DNA of 64,000 bases, taken from the NCBI RefSeq assembly GCF_029168945.1, contig NC_083603.1, positions 5,394,001 through 5,458,000 of the forward strand, written 5' to 3'. Positions 20,363 to 32,199 of the stretch are shown here, one piece after another. Made by a program: the position numbers and the translations under genes. Source of the stretch: Cannabis sativa (taxonomy: Eukaryota; Streptophyta; Magnoliopsida; Rosales; Cannabaceae). The notes beneath the pieces were generated by a model. That model worked only from the letters and a program-made list of their open reading frames with translations. It did no database searches and was not told the origin of the DNA. Position 1 is the stretch's first letter; each line of letters opens with the position of its first letter.

Positions 20363-22570
20363 ATGGCTTCCTTAACCGAAGGCAAGGCAATTGGTATCGA
20401 CTTGGGGACCACATATAGCTGCGTTGGCGTGTGGCAAAACGACCACGTTGAGATCATAGCCAACGATCAAGGTAACCAAACCACCCCTTCATATGTTGCT
20501 TTCACTGAGACAGAGCGGTTAATCGGTGATGCGGCCAAGAACCAAGTTGCTATGAAACCTCAAAACACAGTCTTTGATGCCAAGAGGTTGATTGGGAGAA
20601 GATTCTCTGACCCTTTGGTTCAGTTCGACATGGGGCATTGGCCTTTTAAGGTCGTTCCAGGCCCTGGAGAGAAGCCATTGATTGTGGTTAACTATAAAGG
20701 AGAAGAGAAACAGTTGGCGGCTGAAGACATTTCGTCAATGGTGCTTGTAAAGATGAAGGAGACTGCTGAAACTTTTCTTGGTCAGACTGGTTACTGTTCC
20801 ATTTCTGGGCTTAATGTAGTGAGAATTATCAACGAGCCAACTGCGGCTGCCATTGCTTATGGACTCGACAAAAGGGCTTCCCGGTCAGCTTGTGAACAGA
20901 ACGTTCTGATTTTCGATCTTGGTGGTGGCACATTTGATGTTTCTCTTCTCACAATTGAAGATGGAATCTATCAAGTTAAGGCTACTGTTGGAGATACTCA
21001 TCTTGGGGGTGAAGATTTTGATAACAGGCTTGTGAATCACTTTGTGGCAGAGTTTAATAGAAAGCACAAGAAAGATGTTAGTGGCAATGCCAGAGCTTTG
21101 AGAAGGTTGAGAATGGCATGTGAGAGAGCAAAGAGGATTCTTTCTTCGACCACTCAAACCAAAATTGAAGTTTGAAATTCCGTATTTTAATATTCCCAGT
21201 TTGATTATTTAATTAAATGATTAATTAAATGCGGAATAATAAAGCGGTATCGAAAATGATTTCCGTAGTTACGAATGCAACTCTGTAACTCCGCAGAAAC
21301 CTTAAAAACAAACAGTGCATAAAAGTAAAAACACACAAGATTTTTGTACGTGGTTTCAACAATCCTTTCAGATTGTTACTAGTCCACGGGGCCACGCCCA
21401 GAGATAAGATTCATTAGATCGGTATCAAAAATACAAAGTAATTGACTTATGCATAAATAGACTCCCTCTTATTGTATGCCGCAAGCTTGATGTATTCCAC
21501 CTACTAACCGAATCTTGATAAAACTCCAAGTGCTCGAACTCCCTTCGATCACCTTGAAGAGTGCTTGAATCCTCCCGATTCAAGGCTTAAAGGCTATCTC
21601 CCGAAAGCCTATACAACCATCTCCCGAAGGTTGTGTGCTTGTATCCTCCCGATGCAAGACTTCAAAAGCAATCTCCCGAAAGCTTGTAAATACCTTCTCC
21701 CGAAGGTGCACTGATGTTCTTCTTCGTTGTAGACTTGAATACAGACTCAAGACAATACAAACAACAAATAAACAGAGTAAGAGTAGAACAACTCTTCTCT
21801 ACAAATCAAAGACACTCTTTTCTTATGATATGAAAGTAAATAAAAGAGTTAACATAACAAAGACACTCTTTCCTTAAGATATGAGTATAATTCTAAGTGT
21901 ATGAAAGAGATGCAAAACCTAGCAGCTATAAGATGTATTTATAATGAATATACATCTCATAGACAGCTTACATTCGGTCTGAACAAGACCTCAACCCACT
22001 AGAAACTTCCCTAAAATAATTCTTCAATCAGTCCAGGAATTTCCGTTTCTGTACATACAGAATCGTGGGCAGTAACTACAACTTTCCTTTTATAGAAAAG
22101 GAAAGTCTAGCTCCGGTTTTCTCTTCAAGAAACCTGATCTAAGAAAATGGGAAACTCAACACAAGATCAGATTACACAGCTGGTTAGATAAAAACGAAAT
22201 GGGTAACCAAACTTACCATTTTTACCTTTTTTCCAAAAATAGGAAAGCTAGACAACTTTCCTTTCAAGTTTGATTTACACAAATATGGAAACCATATCAA
22301 TATATGCCAGCCGAAATATACATTAAATAATAAAATATTTTTGTCAATTAAATATGCCAAAAATGGAATTAACAAAGTTGACTCACTTTACCAAGGTGTT
22401 GATTTCTACTCTACTATTACTAGAGCAAGGTTTGAAGAGTTGAGCATGGACTTGTTTAGACAATGTATAGAAACTGTTGAGAAATGTTTGAGTGACTCTT
22501 AAATTGACAAGACTCATGTTGATGAGGTAGTTCTTGTTGGTGGGTCGACAAGGATTCCCAAAGTTGAGAA
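20363..22570 (+). pseudogene. HSP70: Cytosolic HSP70 pseudogene, split by a solo LTR
   Basis: The 5' part (20363-21172) starts [20 protein letters not shown] and contains the ATPase signatures [21 protein letters not shown] and the [14 protein letters not shown] segment. HSP70s are ATP-driven chaperones of about 650 residues. About 63 bp (21 residues, including the conserved AYFNDSQRQA region) are missing near 20789 without loss of frame. At 21172 an LTR interrupts the gene; it resumes at 22375 with [20 protein letters not shown] and VVLVGGSTRIPKV, hits an in-frame TAA at 22500-22502, and homology ends near 22570, so the rest of the ATPase domain and the substrate-binding domain are absent. 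There is no intron at the usual HSC70 site, hinting at a retrocopy, but some plant HSP70 genes are intronless. Confidence 0.88.
21173..22374 (-). mobile_element. Solo LTR (1,202 bp) inserted in the HSP70 pseudogene
   Basis: The insert is bounded by a 5-bp direct repeat AAGTT (21168-21172 and 22375-22379). Read on the minus strand it starts TGTTAATTCC and ends GGAATTTCA, with a TATA box 'tataaatacatc' (about 21940). No second LTR, primer site or coding frame is present, so it is a solo LTR left by recombination between the LTRs of a former element. The CTCCCGAAGG-type words repeated at 21595-21710 are internal to the LTR. Confidence 0.85.
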
Positions 22571-22689
22571 ATCCAGAGCCCTGTTCTCTCCCTCTATTGT
22601 ATTTTATTCTAACGGTGTAGCCAATACCCCAGCCACACCAACATAATAATCAAACAATTAAGTCTATAATAATCAAACAATAAATGAAT

Positions 22690-23190
22690 GGGCTGAGATG
22701 CAAAATGCAAAATTTGAACTTCACATTAATCTCAGAATGATTTCCTTGCAGCCATGTACCTCCATATTTACAATCCCAGTGGAACTATTCACATACATTC
22801 TTCTCCACCCACACACTCCATGTAAAAAGTTAAAAAATACTACTTGTAAACTGTGTATGGAGAACAAAGAAACATACAATACAAGGGACATTAATGAACG
22901 AGACTTGTGCAGTCCGAGTGAATACAGGTTTGGTCCCAACCTTCCTTGGTAGCCGTGGAACAAGCTTCACGAACCGCAAAGCATTCTCAAAGGGGCACTA
23001 AACATATGCATCTCTGATTCTTCACTGTGATTACATTACAGCACTGTAAGCTAGTCTCCATAGTCTCATCCTCACTTTTTAGAGTTTCTTCCAGGCAAAC
23101 CGGTCGTTTTGGTCGAGCCAATATGCAGACATGATGCATTATGCAAGAAGCGACAATATGAGGAAATGATTCACAAATCTTTCCCACATT
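22690..23190 (-). pseudogene. Unidentified conserved gene fragment, copy 2
   Basis: On the minus strand this matches copy 1: the segments VKNQRCIC, PFENALRF and FTRTAQVSFINVPC and the following exon (CVGGEECM in place of the copy 1 frame) can be followed, but frames are broken by stops and the centre of copy 1 is missing. It additionally keeps an upstream part (LEETLKSEDETMETSLQ region, 23090) not seen in copy 1. It belongs to the 3' flank of NLR-3, reading in the same direction as that NLR. Family unknown. Confidence 0.45.
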
Positions 23191-23868
23191 TCATTCCATT
23201 CCCTTGACCCACCTTTCTGCCATACAAGCTTTTAACAGCTCACCCAATCATTTTCATCACAGGTACAGTACTGTCATTTAGAACACCTCACCAAATGATT
23301 GGTTGTGTGTTCATCCATTTTGTAAGCTGTTAATTGTACATTTAAAAATAATAAGAATATGAACAAAAATACAGCCACAAACATTTAATTATCGGATATC
23401 ATAAAAGTGATAAAATTCAGAATACCATAAGAGCAAACTGGTTTGAAGAACAGGATAAGAGAGCAACATTTCTTGCTTCATCATAACAATGAAGTGAAGT
23501 AGGATTGACAAGTAAGTTTCCATCTCAATGATTTCGAAGGTAATATGTATTTATTACAGAGATGCAGAGGCTAAAACACCTGTTGCTCTCGCTTGCTTGT
23601 GTGCTTCTCTAGCTGTTGGAACAGTCATTTTCTTGACCACACTTAGATTCCTTCATTCATTCTTGCTTGCTCTTCTTCTTCTTCTCAATCTCTCTTCTCC
23701 TTCAGTAATAAATAATTTAGAATCGATCAAGTAAACAAAGAAACATACAATAGGGATTACAGATTTTATCAAATAAAAGATTGCTGGTATAGCACAACGA
23801 TTAAAACATTAACACACAAAAAGGTCACAAAACAATTCAAAACCAAGACAAGACGAACACTCATCATC
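23191..23868. repeat. Duplicated 3' flank of the NLR-3 unit
   Basis: Reverse complement of the flanks behind NLR-1 (2990-3560) and NLR-2 (12890-13340), including the leader 'ggtcacaaaacaattcaa' shared with 56700. No functional ORF recognised; a purine-rich block at 23570-23720 (minus strand) might be a decayed exon. Confidence 0.55.
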
Positions 23869-24048
23869 ATGAAAGCACTCAAAACTTTTCAATCAAAACA
23901 AATATCAACTTATATTCTTCTCCTCCTCATTTGTTCAGTAAAATCAGTTCATGGACAAATTTCTAGTTTATGTACATTCAACCAATCCTTTAATATTACC
24001 AACAACATTCCAGTAATTTTGATATGCTACAGTTCAGTCTTTCAATAA
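23869..24048 (+). CDS. Small secreted-peptide-like ORF, copy B
   Basis: A 59-codon ORF starts MKALKTFQSKQISTY, continues with a hydrophobic core (ILLLLICSV), a likely signal-peptidase region VKSVHG|QIS, and a short mature part containing NQSFN and VILICYSSV. Two N-glycosylation sequons (NQS, NIT) are visible. It runs opposite to NLR-3 and tail-to-tail with it, now separated by copia-1. Closest relative is copy D (56743). Start chosen because the leader and ATG context are conserved between the copies. Secretion is inferred from the N-terminus; the family (S1/SPH-like) is tentative. Confidence 0.4.
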   Translation: MKALKTFQSKQISTYILLLLICSVKSVHGQISSLCTFNQSFNITNNIPVILICYSSVFQ

Positions 24049-24309
24049 CCAAAAAGAAATAATGAAGAAGATTTTAACAATCAAGTCATAGGCTCGAAAT
24101 TTTGAATTAAACAGAAGAGGAAACATGTATTATTTATCCCGTCAATTTTACTCTGTTTTATTCTTTTTGAATTTATTTGCAATATAAATCATAACCCTTT
24201 TTTTTTTTGTTTCCTCTTCTAATTTAGTAAAAGCTTCAGGAATTTATAAAGCATATTTTTCATGATCTTTAACAAAAACCCAGTTCAGAAAACAATTCGA
24301 AGAACTTAC

Positions 24310-25047
24310 TGTTAGACTTTTTATTTGGGCTTACATTAAATTTTATTGGTTTTATTAAAACTTGGGTTGATTGGATAGTTATTTGCTGTATTAGCCCATG
24401 TTGTTGGTGATCAATTGTTAATGGGCTTAGCATCTCTGAGTAAAGTCTAGGGGTAAGTTGAAAAATGCCTCTTTTATTCATCAATTAATCAAATTTACCT
24501 CTAATTTTATATTTATTTGAAACATGCCTCTTTTTATATGTATTGTACCCAAAATACCCTTACATAAGAGAATCACATGGAGAGTATCTTGAAGTGACAG
24601 GGGTAAAATTGGTACAATGTTTAAAAAAAGAGGTAAAAATGATAGATTTTAAAAAAGAAGGTAAAAATAAAAGAGGACAATATAAAAAGGGTATAGAGTG
24701 TAATTTCTTCTAAAGTCTAGGTGAAGCAGAAGTGTGGACTTTTCTAGTTGACTGAAGCCTTTGATGAGCAGGCCCAGCCCAACTAGGGTTTTGTAGCTAA
24801 GTCCCCTCCCTAACTCTATAAATACATATTGTCTCATCACAATTGTATACCTTTTGATAATCAGAGAAAATAAACTGCTTCTGATTTAGAGATCTAGGGA
24901 GGAAGACTTAGTTGATAGTATTGCACTATCAAATTGGAGATAATTGCTATGGATCAATCAGGTACACATACTCAATTATCATATACTACTATTGTGTTCT
25001 ATGTTATATACAAATAGATCTTGGGTTAATTGTTAATTTATATAACA
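24310..25047 (+). repeat. Copia-1 5' LTR (468 bp plus 270-bp insertion)
   Basis: Starts TGTTAGACTT and ends TATAACA, with a TATA box at 24816 (ctataaata). Without the inserted MITE and one copy of its duplication it is 468 bp, the same as the 3' LTR. I count five base differences between the two LTRs. Confidence 0.93.
24451..24710. mobile_element. Small insertion in the copia-1 5' LTR with 10-bp target duplication
   Basis: 260 bp flanked by TAAAGTCTAG (24441-24450 and 24711-24720); the 3' LTR has a single copy of this word at the matching place. It starts GGGTAAGTTG and has internal repeats of 'aggtaaaaat' in both orientations but no clean terminal inverted repeat. Target length suggests Mutator-type mobilisation. 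It is younger than copia-1. Confidence 0.75.
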
Positions 25048-25049
25048 TG

Positions 25050-25059
25050 TGGTATCAGA
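25050..25059 (+). promoter_or_regulatory. Copia-1 primer-binding site
   Basis: TGGTATCAGA, two bases inside the 5' LTR, complementary to the 3' end of initiator methionine tRNA, the usual primer for plant copia elements. Confidence 0.9.
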
Positions 25060-26568
25060 TTACCTATTGTATATGATTTAGAACCTATAATTAGTATAAT
25101 TAATTTGTATATATTAATTATCCATAATTTCATATTAATTTCGTTATTATTTTATGTGTAATTTTTTGTTTATAAATCTTAAAACTTTAGGGATTTTATT
25201 GATCTTTAAATTCTCTTTCAATTGATATATTATGTGTTTGAATTCATAGTCTATATTAAGAGAATTTTAATTTTAAAGTTTTAGGGTTTATATGATTATA
25301 ATGTGAAATTATAATTGTGTATTTTGATTTTATGGTTTTTAATCTAAAATTGATTATAGATATCTCATTATTAATTGTTTATGAATGTTCTTAAATGATT
25401 AATTTTGTATTGTAATTAAGATTGATATTCCAAATTATTTTTTTTTATGCTCTTTATTTTTTGGATCGTTTTTCTTTAGATCTATTGTTTTTTAGTCTTT
25501 AATACCCGAAATTAGTAGCATAGATCAATTAGAAATTCAATCCCGAGCAAAACCCATCCAAATTCCGGTGTTTTCGTCGAGTTTTTGGCCGGAAAACACG
25601 ACCAGACCCGATCGGAGAGAACCGGGTCGCGTGACCCGACTGCTGGACCCGCTGGAGGTTGAAGACAACTCCCAGCCGCGAAGCCCACTCGCGCAGGCGG
25701 CGCGTGGGGGCGCGTGAGGCCGGCTGGGAGGTCTGTTTTCGACGATTTTTTTTTCAGCGTTATTAGAATTTAATTTCTGATTTTTCTATGATTTTTAATT
25801 AATTTTTTGACTCCGTTTAATAATTATTATTATTTTAATGATAATTATGCAGTTAAAAAATTATTAAAAATAATTTTTGATGATTTTTCAAAATCCGTAA
25901 ATCATAGAAAATTTTTTGAGTTTCTTCTCGTTCCATAAAACATAGTCACTCTCTTATTTAATTTGTTTTGACTATGTAGTCTCCACCAATTTTCTTATAT
26001 TCACATCTTTTGATTAATTGTTGTTCTAAAGTTATAAAACTTGATTATTTGATATAAAAATAATGTGTTATGGTGGACACTTTATTTTTTTTTATTATCA
26101 ATATAATAAAAGCAATTATATATCTCTTTTGGAAATTTGGTTGAAAATTATTAATTTTCAATGATTGTTTTATCACCAAATTTCACATGTTGAAGAAAAT
26201 ATTATATTTTTTGGTTGACTATATGTGTAATTACTTGCCCAAAGGTAGTATTTACATATATTAGTTCACATTCCATGAAGTGAGTTAATATTAAATATAT
26301 ATATTTTAATTATTTGCCCAAAGGTAATAATTTAAATATATAAATTTATTATTTTTTTTGCTTGAATTAATACATATTTTTTAAGAAATTTATTTGCCCA
26401 AAGGTAATAAAATTCTTAAATGATATGTATTTTTTCTTTGTTGTTAACTTCATGAAGGTAGATCATGTGTGTGTTATATTCTCACCCCAAAGGGAGTTTA
26501 TAATGACCGGCTTGATTCTACAATATTTTCTAATACATTGCTCATATTGCTTATTCAAGTTTTAATTT

Positions 26569-29500
26569 TTGAATTTTTCAGTCTCCTTTTCTGTGAACAA
26601 CAATAATGCTTCCATCCATATTTTGAATGCTTCCAACTACAAGACATGGAAACGAGATGTGGAATTTACTTTAGGCATAATGGATTTGGACTTGTGCCTA
26701 CGAGAAGAAAAACCCGCTCGATCTTACCGACTCAAGATACCGCCGAGAGAACTCATCATGCACAATGGGAAAAGTCAAGTCGACTTAGTCTTCTTACTAT
26801 GAAAAGATCCATTCCTGAACATCTATTGAGTGGTTTGCCAGACACTACAAATGCCAAAGAGTTTTTCAATGCTGTAGAAAAATTATACGACACTGGTGAA
26901 AACGCTGAAGCTGGACATCTTATGGATGAAATGACAACCATTAAGTATGATGAAATAAAAGGAGTGCGAGATTTTATTCTGAAATTGGTGAATGTTCACC
27001 CAAGTTGAAAGATCATAATATTCCTCTTCCCGACTCTTTCATTATTCATCGAGCTCTTCATGCTCTTCCCGCCTCTTTCGGCCTTATCAAGACGACCTAC
27101 AACACTTACAATCAAACATGGACTATCAGCGATCTAATTTCTCAGTGTGTAGCTGAAGAAAGCAAGCTTAAAAGGGAGAAGAATGAATCCGCTAACTATG
27201 TTTCTCACCTCGAAGCCCAACAAAGGAAAAGGAAAATTCAAGAATAAAAATGATGGTGCTACTAAACGAATGGTAATGGTAAGGAGCATAAGAATAAACG
27301 AAGAATAACAACGGAAAGTCCAAATACTCTAATGTGAAGTGTTACTTTTGTGAAAAATTGGGGCATCGGAGAACGGTACCGTCACAAATTTAAGACTTGG
27401 CTAGAAAAGAAGCAAGCACAATCATGTAATCCATTGGCATGTGTTTGTTTTGAATCTAATCTAGTTGATGTTCCTATTGATTCTTGGTGGTTAGACGGTG
27501 GTGCTACCGTTCATGTTTCGCTTCCTTACGGGGGCTAAAGGATCTCGGGAAGCCAAGTGAGAGGGAGTCCAAGCTTAAAGTGGGCAATGATGTTGGAGTT
27601 GACGTTATCTATGTTGGAACATTTATTCTTGAATTACGGTCTCGTGATAAGATTATTACGAACAATACTTTTTATGTTCCTACTTTTAAAAGGAATTTAG
27701 TTTCGCTTCCGCTTTTGGTTAAACAAGGATATTCTTTTCATTTTGCAAATGATAATGTTGACATTATGCTTGACTCTCGAATTATTGGAAATTGCTTTTA
27801 TTCTGATGGTCTTTACAAGTTGTCATTGGCTCCTTTAGATTCCTCTTTTAATGTTATGAATTCTGTGGGTAAAAGACATCATATTAAGGAAACATCCTTA
27901 TTGTTATGGCACAAAAGATTGGGTCATATTTCCAGAGAAAGGGTTGATCGTTTAATTAAATCTGAAATACTTCCTCCTCTTGATGCTTCTGATTGGGATA
28001 CTTGTGTTGATTGTACTCGTGGAAAATTGACTAAAACAAGAAAGAAGACCGCAAATCGCGATCAATCTTTATTGGAAATTATCCACACGGACATCGGTGG
28101 TCCTTATTCCACCACGTTGTGCGTAAAATAAGTATTTTATCACTTTTATTGATGATTTTTCTCGTCATGGATTCACCTATTTAATTAAAGAAAAATCTGA
28201 CGCCCTTGATAAACTCAAAATTTTTCGAAATGAGGTTGAGAAACAATTAGGAAGAGTCATCAAAGTTGTTCATTCTGATCGTGGAGGAGAATATTATGGT
28301 CGTTATACGTAATCCTGGACAACACATGGGGCTTTTTGCGAGTACTTACAAGAAAATGGTATAGTTGCTCAATACACTATGCCCGGTTCACTGAGCAAAA
28401 TGGCGTTGCCGAAAGGAGAAATCGCACTCTCATGGATATGGTTAGAAGTATGATGAGTAGAACAAATCTTCCGTAGTTTTTATGGGGTGAAGCACTTATG
28501 ACCGCAACTTATATTTTAAATCGTGTTCCCGCAACTGCTCCCAAGACCCCTTTTGAGTTATGGATCGGGCGGAAGCCTAGTCTTAATCATCTTCGAGTAT
28601 GGGGTTGTCCATTCGAAGTAAAGATTTATGATCCTAATTTGAAAAAGTTAGATCCGAGAACAAATCGCTGTTATTTCATTGGTTATCCAATGCGCTCAAA
28701 AGGCTATCGCTTTTACTGTCCTACTCGTGGTACGCAAATTGTTGAATCTCGCATCGCTAAATTTACGGAATTTGATGTTGCTGAAAAAAGTCCTTCAACA
28801 TCTCTTGAAATGGGGGAGTCATCTAAAGGAATTTGTATTCCTATGTCATTTTCAAGAGATGATAATAGTAGTCTCCATCCTACTCCAGTTGGTAATGCTC
28901 CCATTGTTGATGAATATATTGCTCCCGATATCGAAGATGATGAAGGTCCTATTATTGATGAAGGGCCTATTAATGATGAAGCTCCTATTATTAATGAGAA
29001 TCCTGTTATTGAAGAAATTCCAGTTGTGGAAGATGTTATTCAAAACAATGATCAACAAAGAGAAGTTATTCCAGTACCTCCTCTAAGAAGATCTCGGAGA
29101 CAAAAGAAGTCAACAAAGTGTCATGATAATTTTGTTTATCTTGGAGAAGGAGAATATGATATTGATCATTTTGTGGATCCCGTCACTTTTAGTGAAGCAC
29201 TTAATAGTCCACAATCTTCAAAATGGTTAGCGACTACGGATGATGAGATCGACTCCATGAAGAAAAATGGTGTATGGGAGCTAGTTTTATTACTCGATGG
29301 TTTTAAACCAATAGGTTGTAAGTGGATTTTAAAGGCTAAAAGGGATAAAAAGGGATGATTGAAAGGTTTAAAGCGCGTTTAGTGGCTAAAGGCTTCACCG
29401 AAAGAGAAGGTATTGATTACACCGAAACTTTCTCACTGTTTCCACTAAAGATTCATTCAGTAATTATTATGGCCTTAGTTGCGCATTTTGATTTAGAGTT

Positions 29501-30760
29501 GCATCAAATGGATGTTAAAACTGCTTTTCTGAATGGAGAATTGAATGAGGAAGTCTATATGTCTCAACCTGAAGGCTACAAGGAGAAAGGAAAAGAACAC
29601 TTAGTTTGCAAGTTGAAACGATCCATTTATGGTCTCAAACAGGCATCTCGCTAGTGGTACTTGAAGTTTGACCAGGTTGTGACATCGTTTGGTTTCGTAG
29701 AGAACAAGTTTGATCAGTGTATTTATATGAAGATCAGTGGGAGTCGTTATATTTTTCTTGTTCTTTATGTAGATGATATTTTACTTGCCGGCGAGTGATT
29801 TGTCACTACTAAATGAGACCAAAAATTTTCTCGTCTTCCAATTTTGATATGAAAGATCTTGGAGAGGCATCCTATGTTTTGGGGATTGAGATCCATCGTG
29901 ACAGGAATCGAAAAGTTCTTGGCTTATCTCAAGAAGCTTACATTAATCGTGTGCTCAAAAGGTTCAACATGGATTTGTGTAAAGCTGGTTTAGTTCCTAT
30001 TCTGAAAGGGGACAAGTTCACTAAGCAAAGAATGTCCTAAGAACGACTTGGAAAGAGGAGCAATGAAGAACATCCCTTATGCAAGTGTAGTAGGGAGTTT
30101 GATGTATGCTCAGGTTTGCACTCGACCTGACATAGCTTTCGTAGTAAATGTTCTTGGGAGATATTTATCTGATCCTGACCTTGATCATTGGGTTGCAGCC
30201 AAGAAAGTTTTGAGATATTTGCAAAGAACGAAGAGTTTTATGCTTGTGTATAAGCATGTTGACAATCTTCGAGTTGTTGGTTATTCAGATTCGGTATTTT
30301 GGTGGTTGTGTAGATGATTTAAAGTCAACTTCGGCTATATTTTCACCTTGGCGAGTCGCTATTTCTTGGAAGAGTGTCAAACGAGACTTTGATCACGTCA
30401 TCTACTATGTATGCTGAGTTTGTTGCATGTTATGGGGCATCTTTGCAAGCTTTGTGGCTGAAGAATTTTATTTCGGAGATACGAGTGGTTGATTCTATTT
30501 CCACACCTATGCTAATCTATTGTGATAATAATGCTGCTGTTTTCTTTTCAAAGAATAACAAGATTAGTAGTGCTTCTAAACATATGGAAATAAAGTATCT
30601 CACTGTCAGAGACTTGGTCAAGAAAGGAGACATTGTCATTGAAAATTGCAAGACCGAGTCGATGTTAGCTGATCCTCTAACCAAAGGGTTAAGTGCCGTG
30701 CTGTTTAATAAACATGTTGTTAATATGGGCATTTTAGAATCTTTTGATCTTTTGGGTTAG
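26569..30760 (+). pseudogene. Copia-1 gag-pol, many stops and frameshifts
   Basis: The order is recognisable but the frame changes repeatedly. Gag (26569-27250) has NASNYKTWKRDVEFTL; the zinc knuckle at 27335 (CYFCEKLGH) has lost its last cysteine. The protease motif reads DGGATVHVS (27493) instead of DSGA. GAG-pre-integrase is LLLWHKRLGH (27900). The integrase core is broken by stops near 28131, 28310 and 28474. RT carries LELHQMDVKTAFLNGELNEE, a stop at the end of [12 protein letters not shown] (29652) and LVLYVDDILL (29760). RNase H ends the frame (30374-30760: CDNNAAVFFSKN, LADPLTKGL). At least eight lesions make the product non-functional, in contrast with LTRs only about 1% apart. Confidence 0.9.
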
Positions 30761-31419
30761 TGGGAGTTTTGTTTTTTTTTTTGTTTTTAGAAATTATTAT
30801 TTATAATTTTCTGAATAAAGTTATGAACTACATTTTATGTTTCAATATATTTTTATTATTGAATGGATATGTTTTCAATTATGTTTTGTTATATTCTCGA
30901 GAATGATTGAATTGAAAGCATGTGGTTCATATTGTTGTGATCATTGTCTTTTAAATTTATTTGCTTATTGACAATGATATGTTGTTGGCTTAATTCTTTA
31001 AGCAAGTTTAGTGACACTTACTTATTTTAAGTGGTGTATGTTTAATTTCACTGGCTTATTTATTAAGCATCACGGTATCAGTGAAATTGAGGACTGATAA
31101 GGATATTATGTTATTTTATATTGATCACATGTTGAACATAATTCCTTACCACACTACTAGACTTATTGACCATGTCGATTTAATACTTTGGTATTTGTGA
31201 TTATGAATGTCTTTTGTTGAGCTAAAAACAATATGACTGTCATAGTTCATTATCAAAGGTTGAATTGGACCGGTATGTTGAGATGCTATCAGAGAACTAT
31301 CAGTTTTTTTAAAGTGGCCACAAATGTTTTCCTGTTGTTCAACCCATGAGTCGTTTTCAAATAAAATTATTTTGATATAATATATATGTATTAAAATCAA
31401 TGTAGCCCAAGTGGGAGAA

Positions 31420-31887
31420 TGTTAGACTTTTTATTTGGGCTTACATTAAATTTTATTGGTTTTATTAAAACTTGGGTTGATTGGATAGTTCTTTGCTGTA
31501 TTAGCCCATGTTGTTGGTGATCAATTGTTAATGGGCTTAGCATCTGTGAGTAAAGTCTAGGTGAAGCAGAAGTGTGGGTTTTTCTAGTTGACTGAAGCCT
31601 TTGATGAGCAGGCCCAGCCCAACTAGGGTTTTGTAGCTAAGTCCCCTCCCTAACTCTATAAATACATATTGTCTCATCACAATTGTATACCTTTTGATAA
31701 TCAGAGAAAATAAACTGCTTCTGATTTAGAGATCTAGGGAGGAAGACTTAGTTGATAGTATTGCACTATCAAATTGGAGATAATTGCTATGGATCAATCA
31801 GGTACACATACTCAATTATCATATACTACTATTGTGTTCTATGTTATATACAAATAGATCTTGGGTTAATTATTAATTTATATAACA
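31420..31887 (+). repeat. Copia-1 3' LTR (468 bp)
   Basis: TGTTAGACTT to TATAACA, TATA box at 31656; five substitutions relative to the 5' LTR after removing the MITE. Confidence 0.93.
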
Positions 31888-31922
31888 CTTACATTATTCA
31901 AAACAACAATGAACTCATCATC

Positions 31923-31997
31923 ATGGAAACATCCAAAACTTTTCAATCAATAGAAATATCAAAGTTCATATTCTTCTCCATTTGTTCAGTAAAATAG
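31923..31997 (+). pseudogene. Secreted-peptide-like ORF remnant, copy C
   Basis: METSKTFQSIEISKFIFFSI followed by CSVK and a stop. It matches the signal-peptide part of copies A, B and D but stops at the conserved VKS. Identical in protein to copy E beside NLR-4. Lies 200 bp from the NLR-3 stop, tail-to-tail. Confidence 0.45.
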
Positions 31998-32199
31998 CTA
32001 ATGGAAAAATTTCTAGATTGTATTCTTTAACAATGATATATAAATGCTTTAAAAAAAAAAACAATGACATAAATTTTACTCTGTTTTTTTCAAAAAAAAA
32101 TTGTTTTTGATATAAATCATATCAGAAGGAAGTAACTGCATACACAGTAAACTTGTACATATTGCAGAAGGGATTTGCAAAATATATGATATATCTAAT

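Larger units (their letters stand above)
24310..31887 (+). mobile_element. Copia-1: Ty1/copia retrotransposon, 7.6 kb, coding region degenerate
   Basis: The element has two LTRs, an initiator-Met primer site just inside the left LTR, a polypurine tract (AAGTGGGAGAA, 31409-31419) just before the right LTR, and a 5-bp target duplication CTTAC (24305-24309 and 31888-31892). The site is the NLR-3 3' flank; the uninterrupted equivalent is at 57190-57215. The order PR-IN-RT-RNase H defines copia. A GC-rich leader segment lies at 25560-25735. Confidence 0.93.

Noticed and set aside
20348..21175. A functional HSP70 starting MKFDFMASL
   Set aside because: Conserved HSP70 start is the internal MASL; the frame stops at an LTR and a conserved segment is deleted.
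21595..21710. CTCCCGAAGG-type repeated words as a possible CRISPR-like or regulatory array
   Set aside because: Irregular spacing, inside a solo LTR of a plant retroelement.
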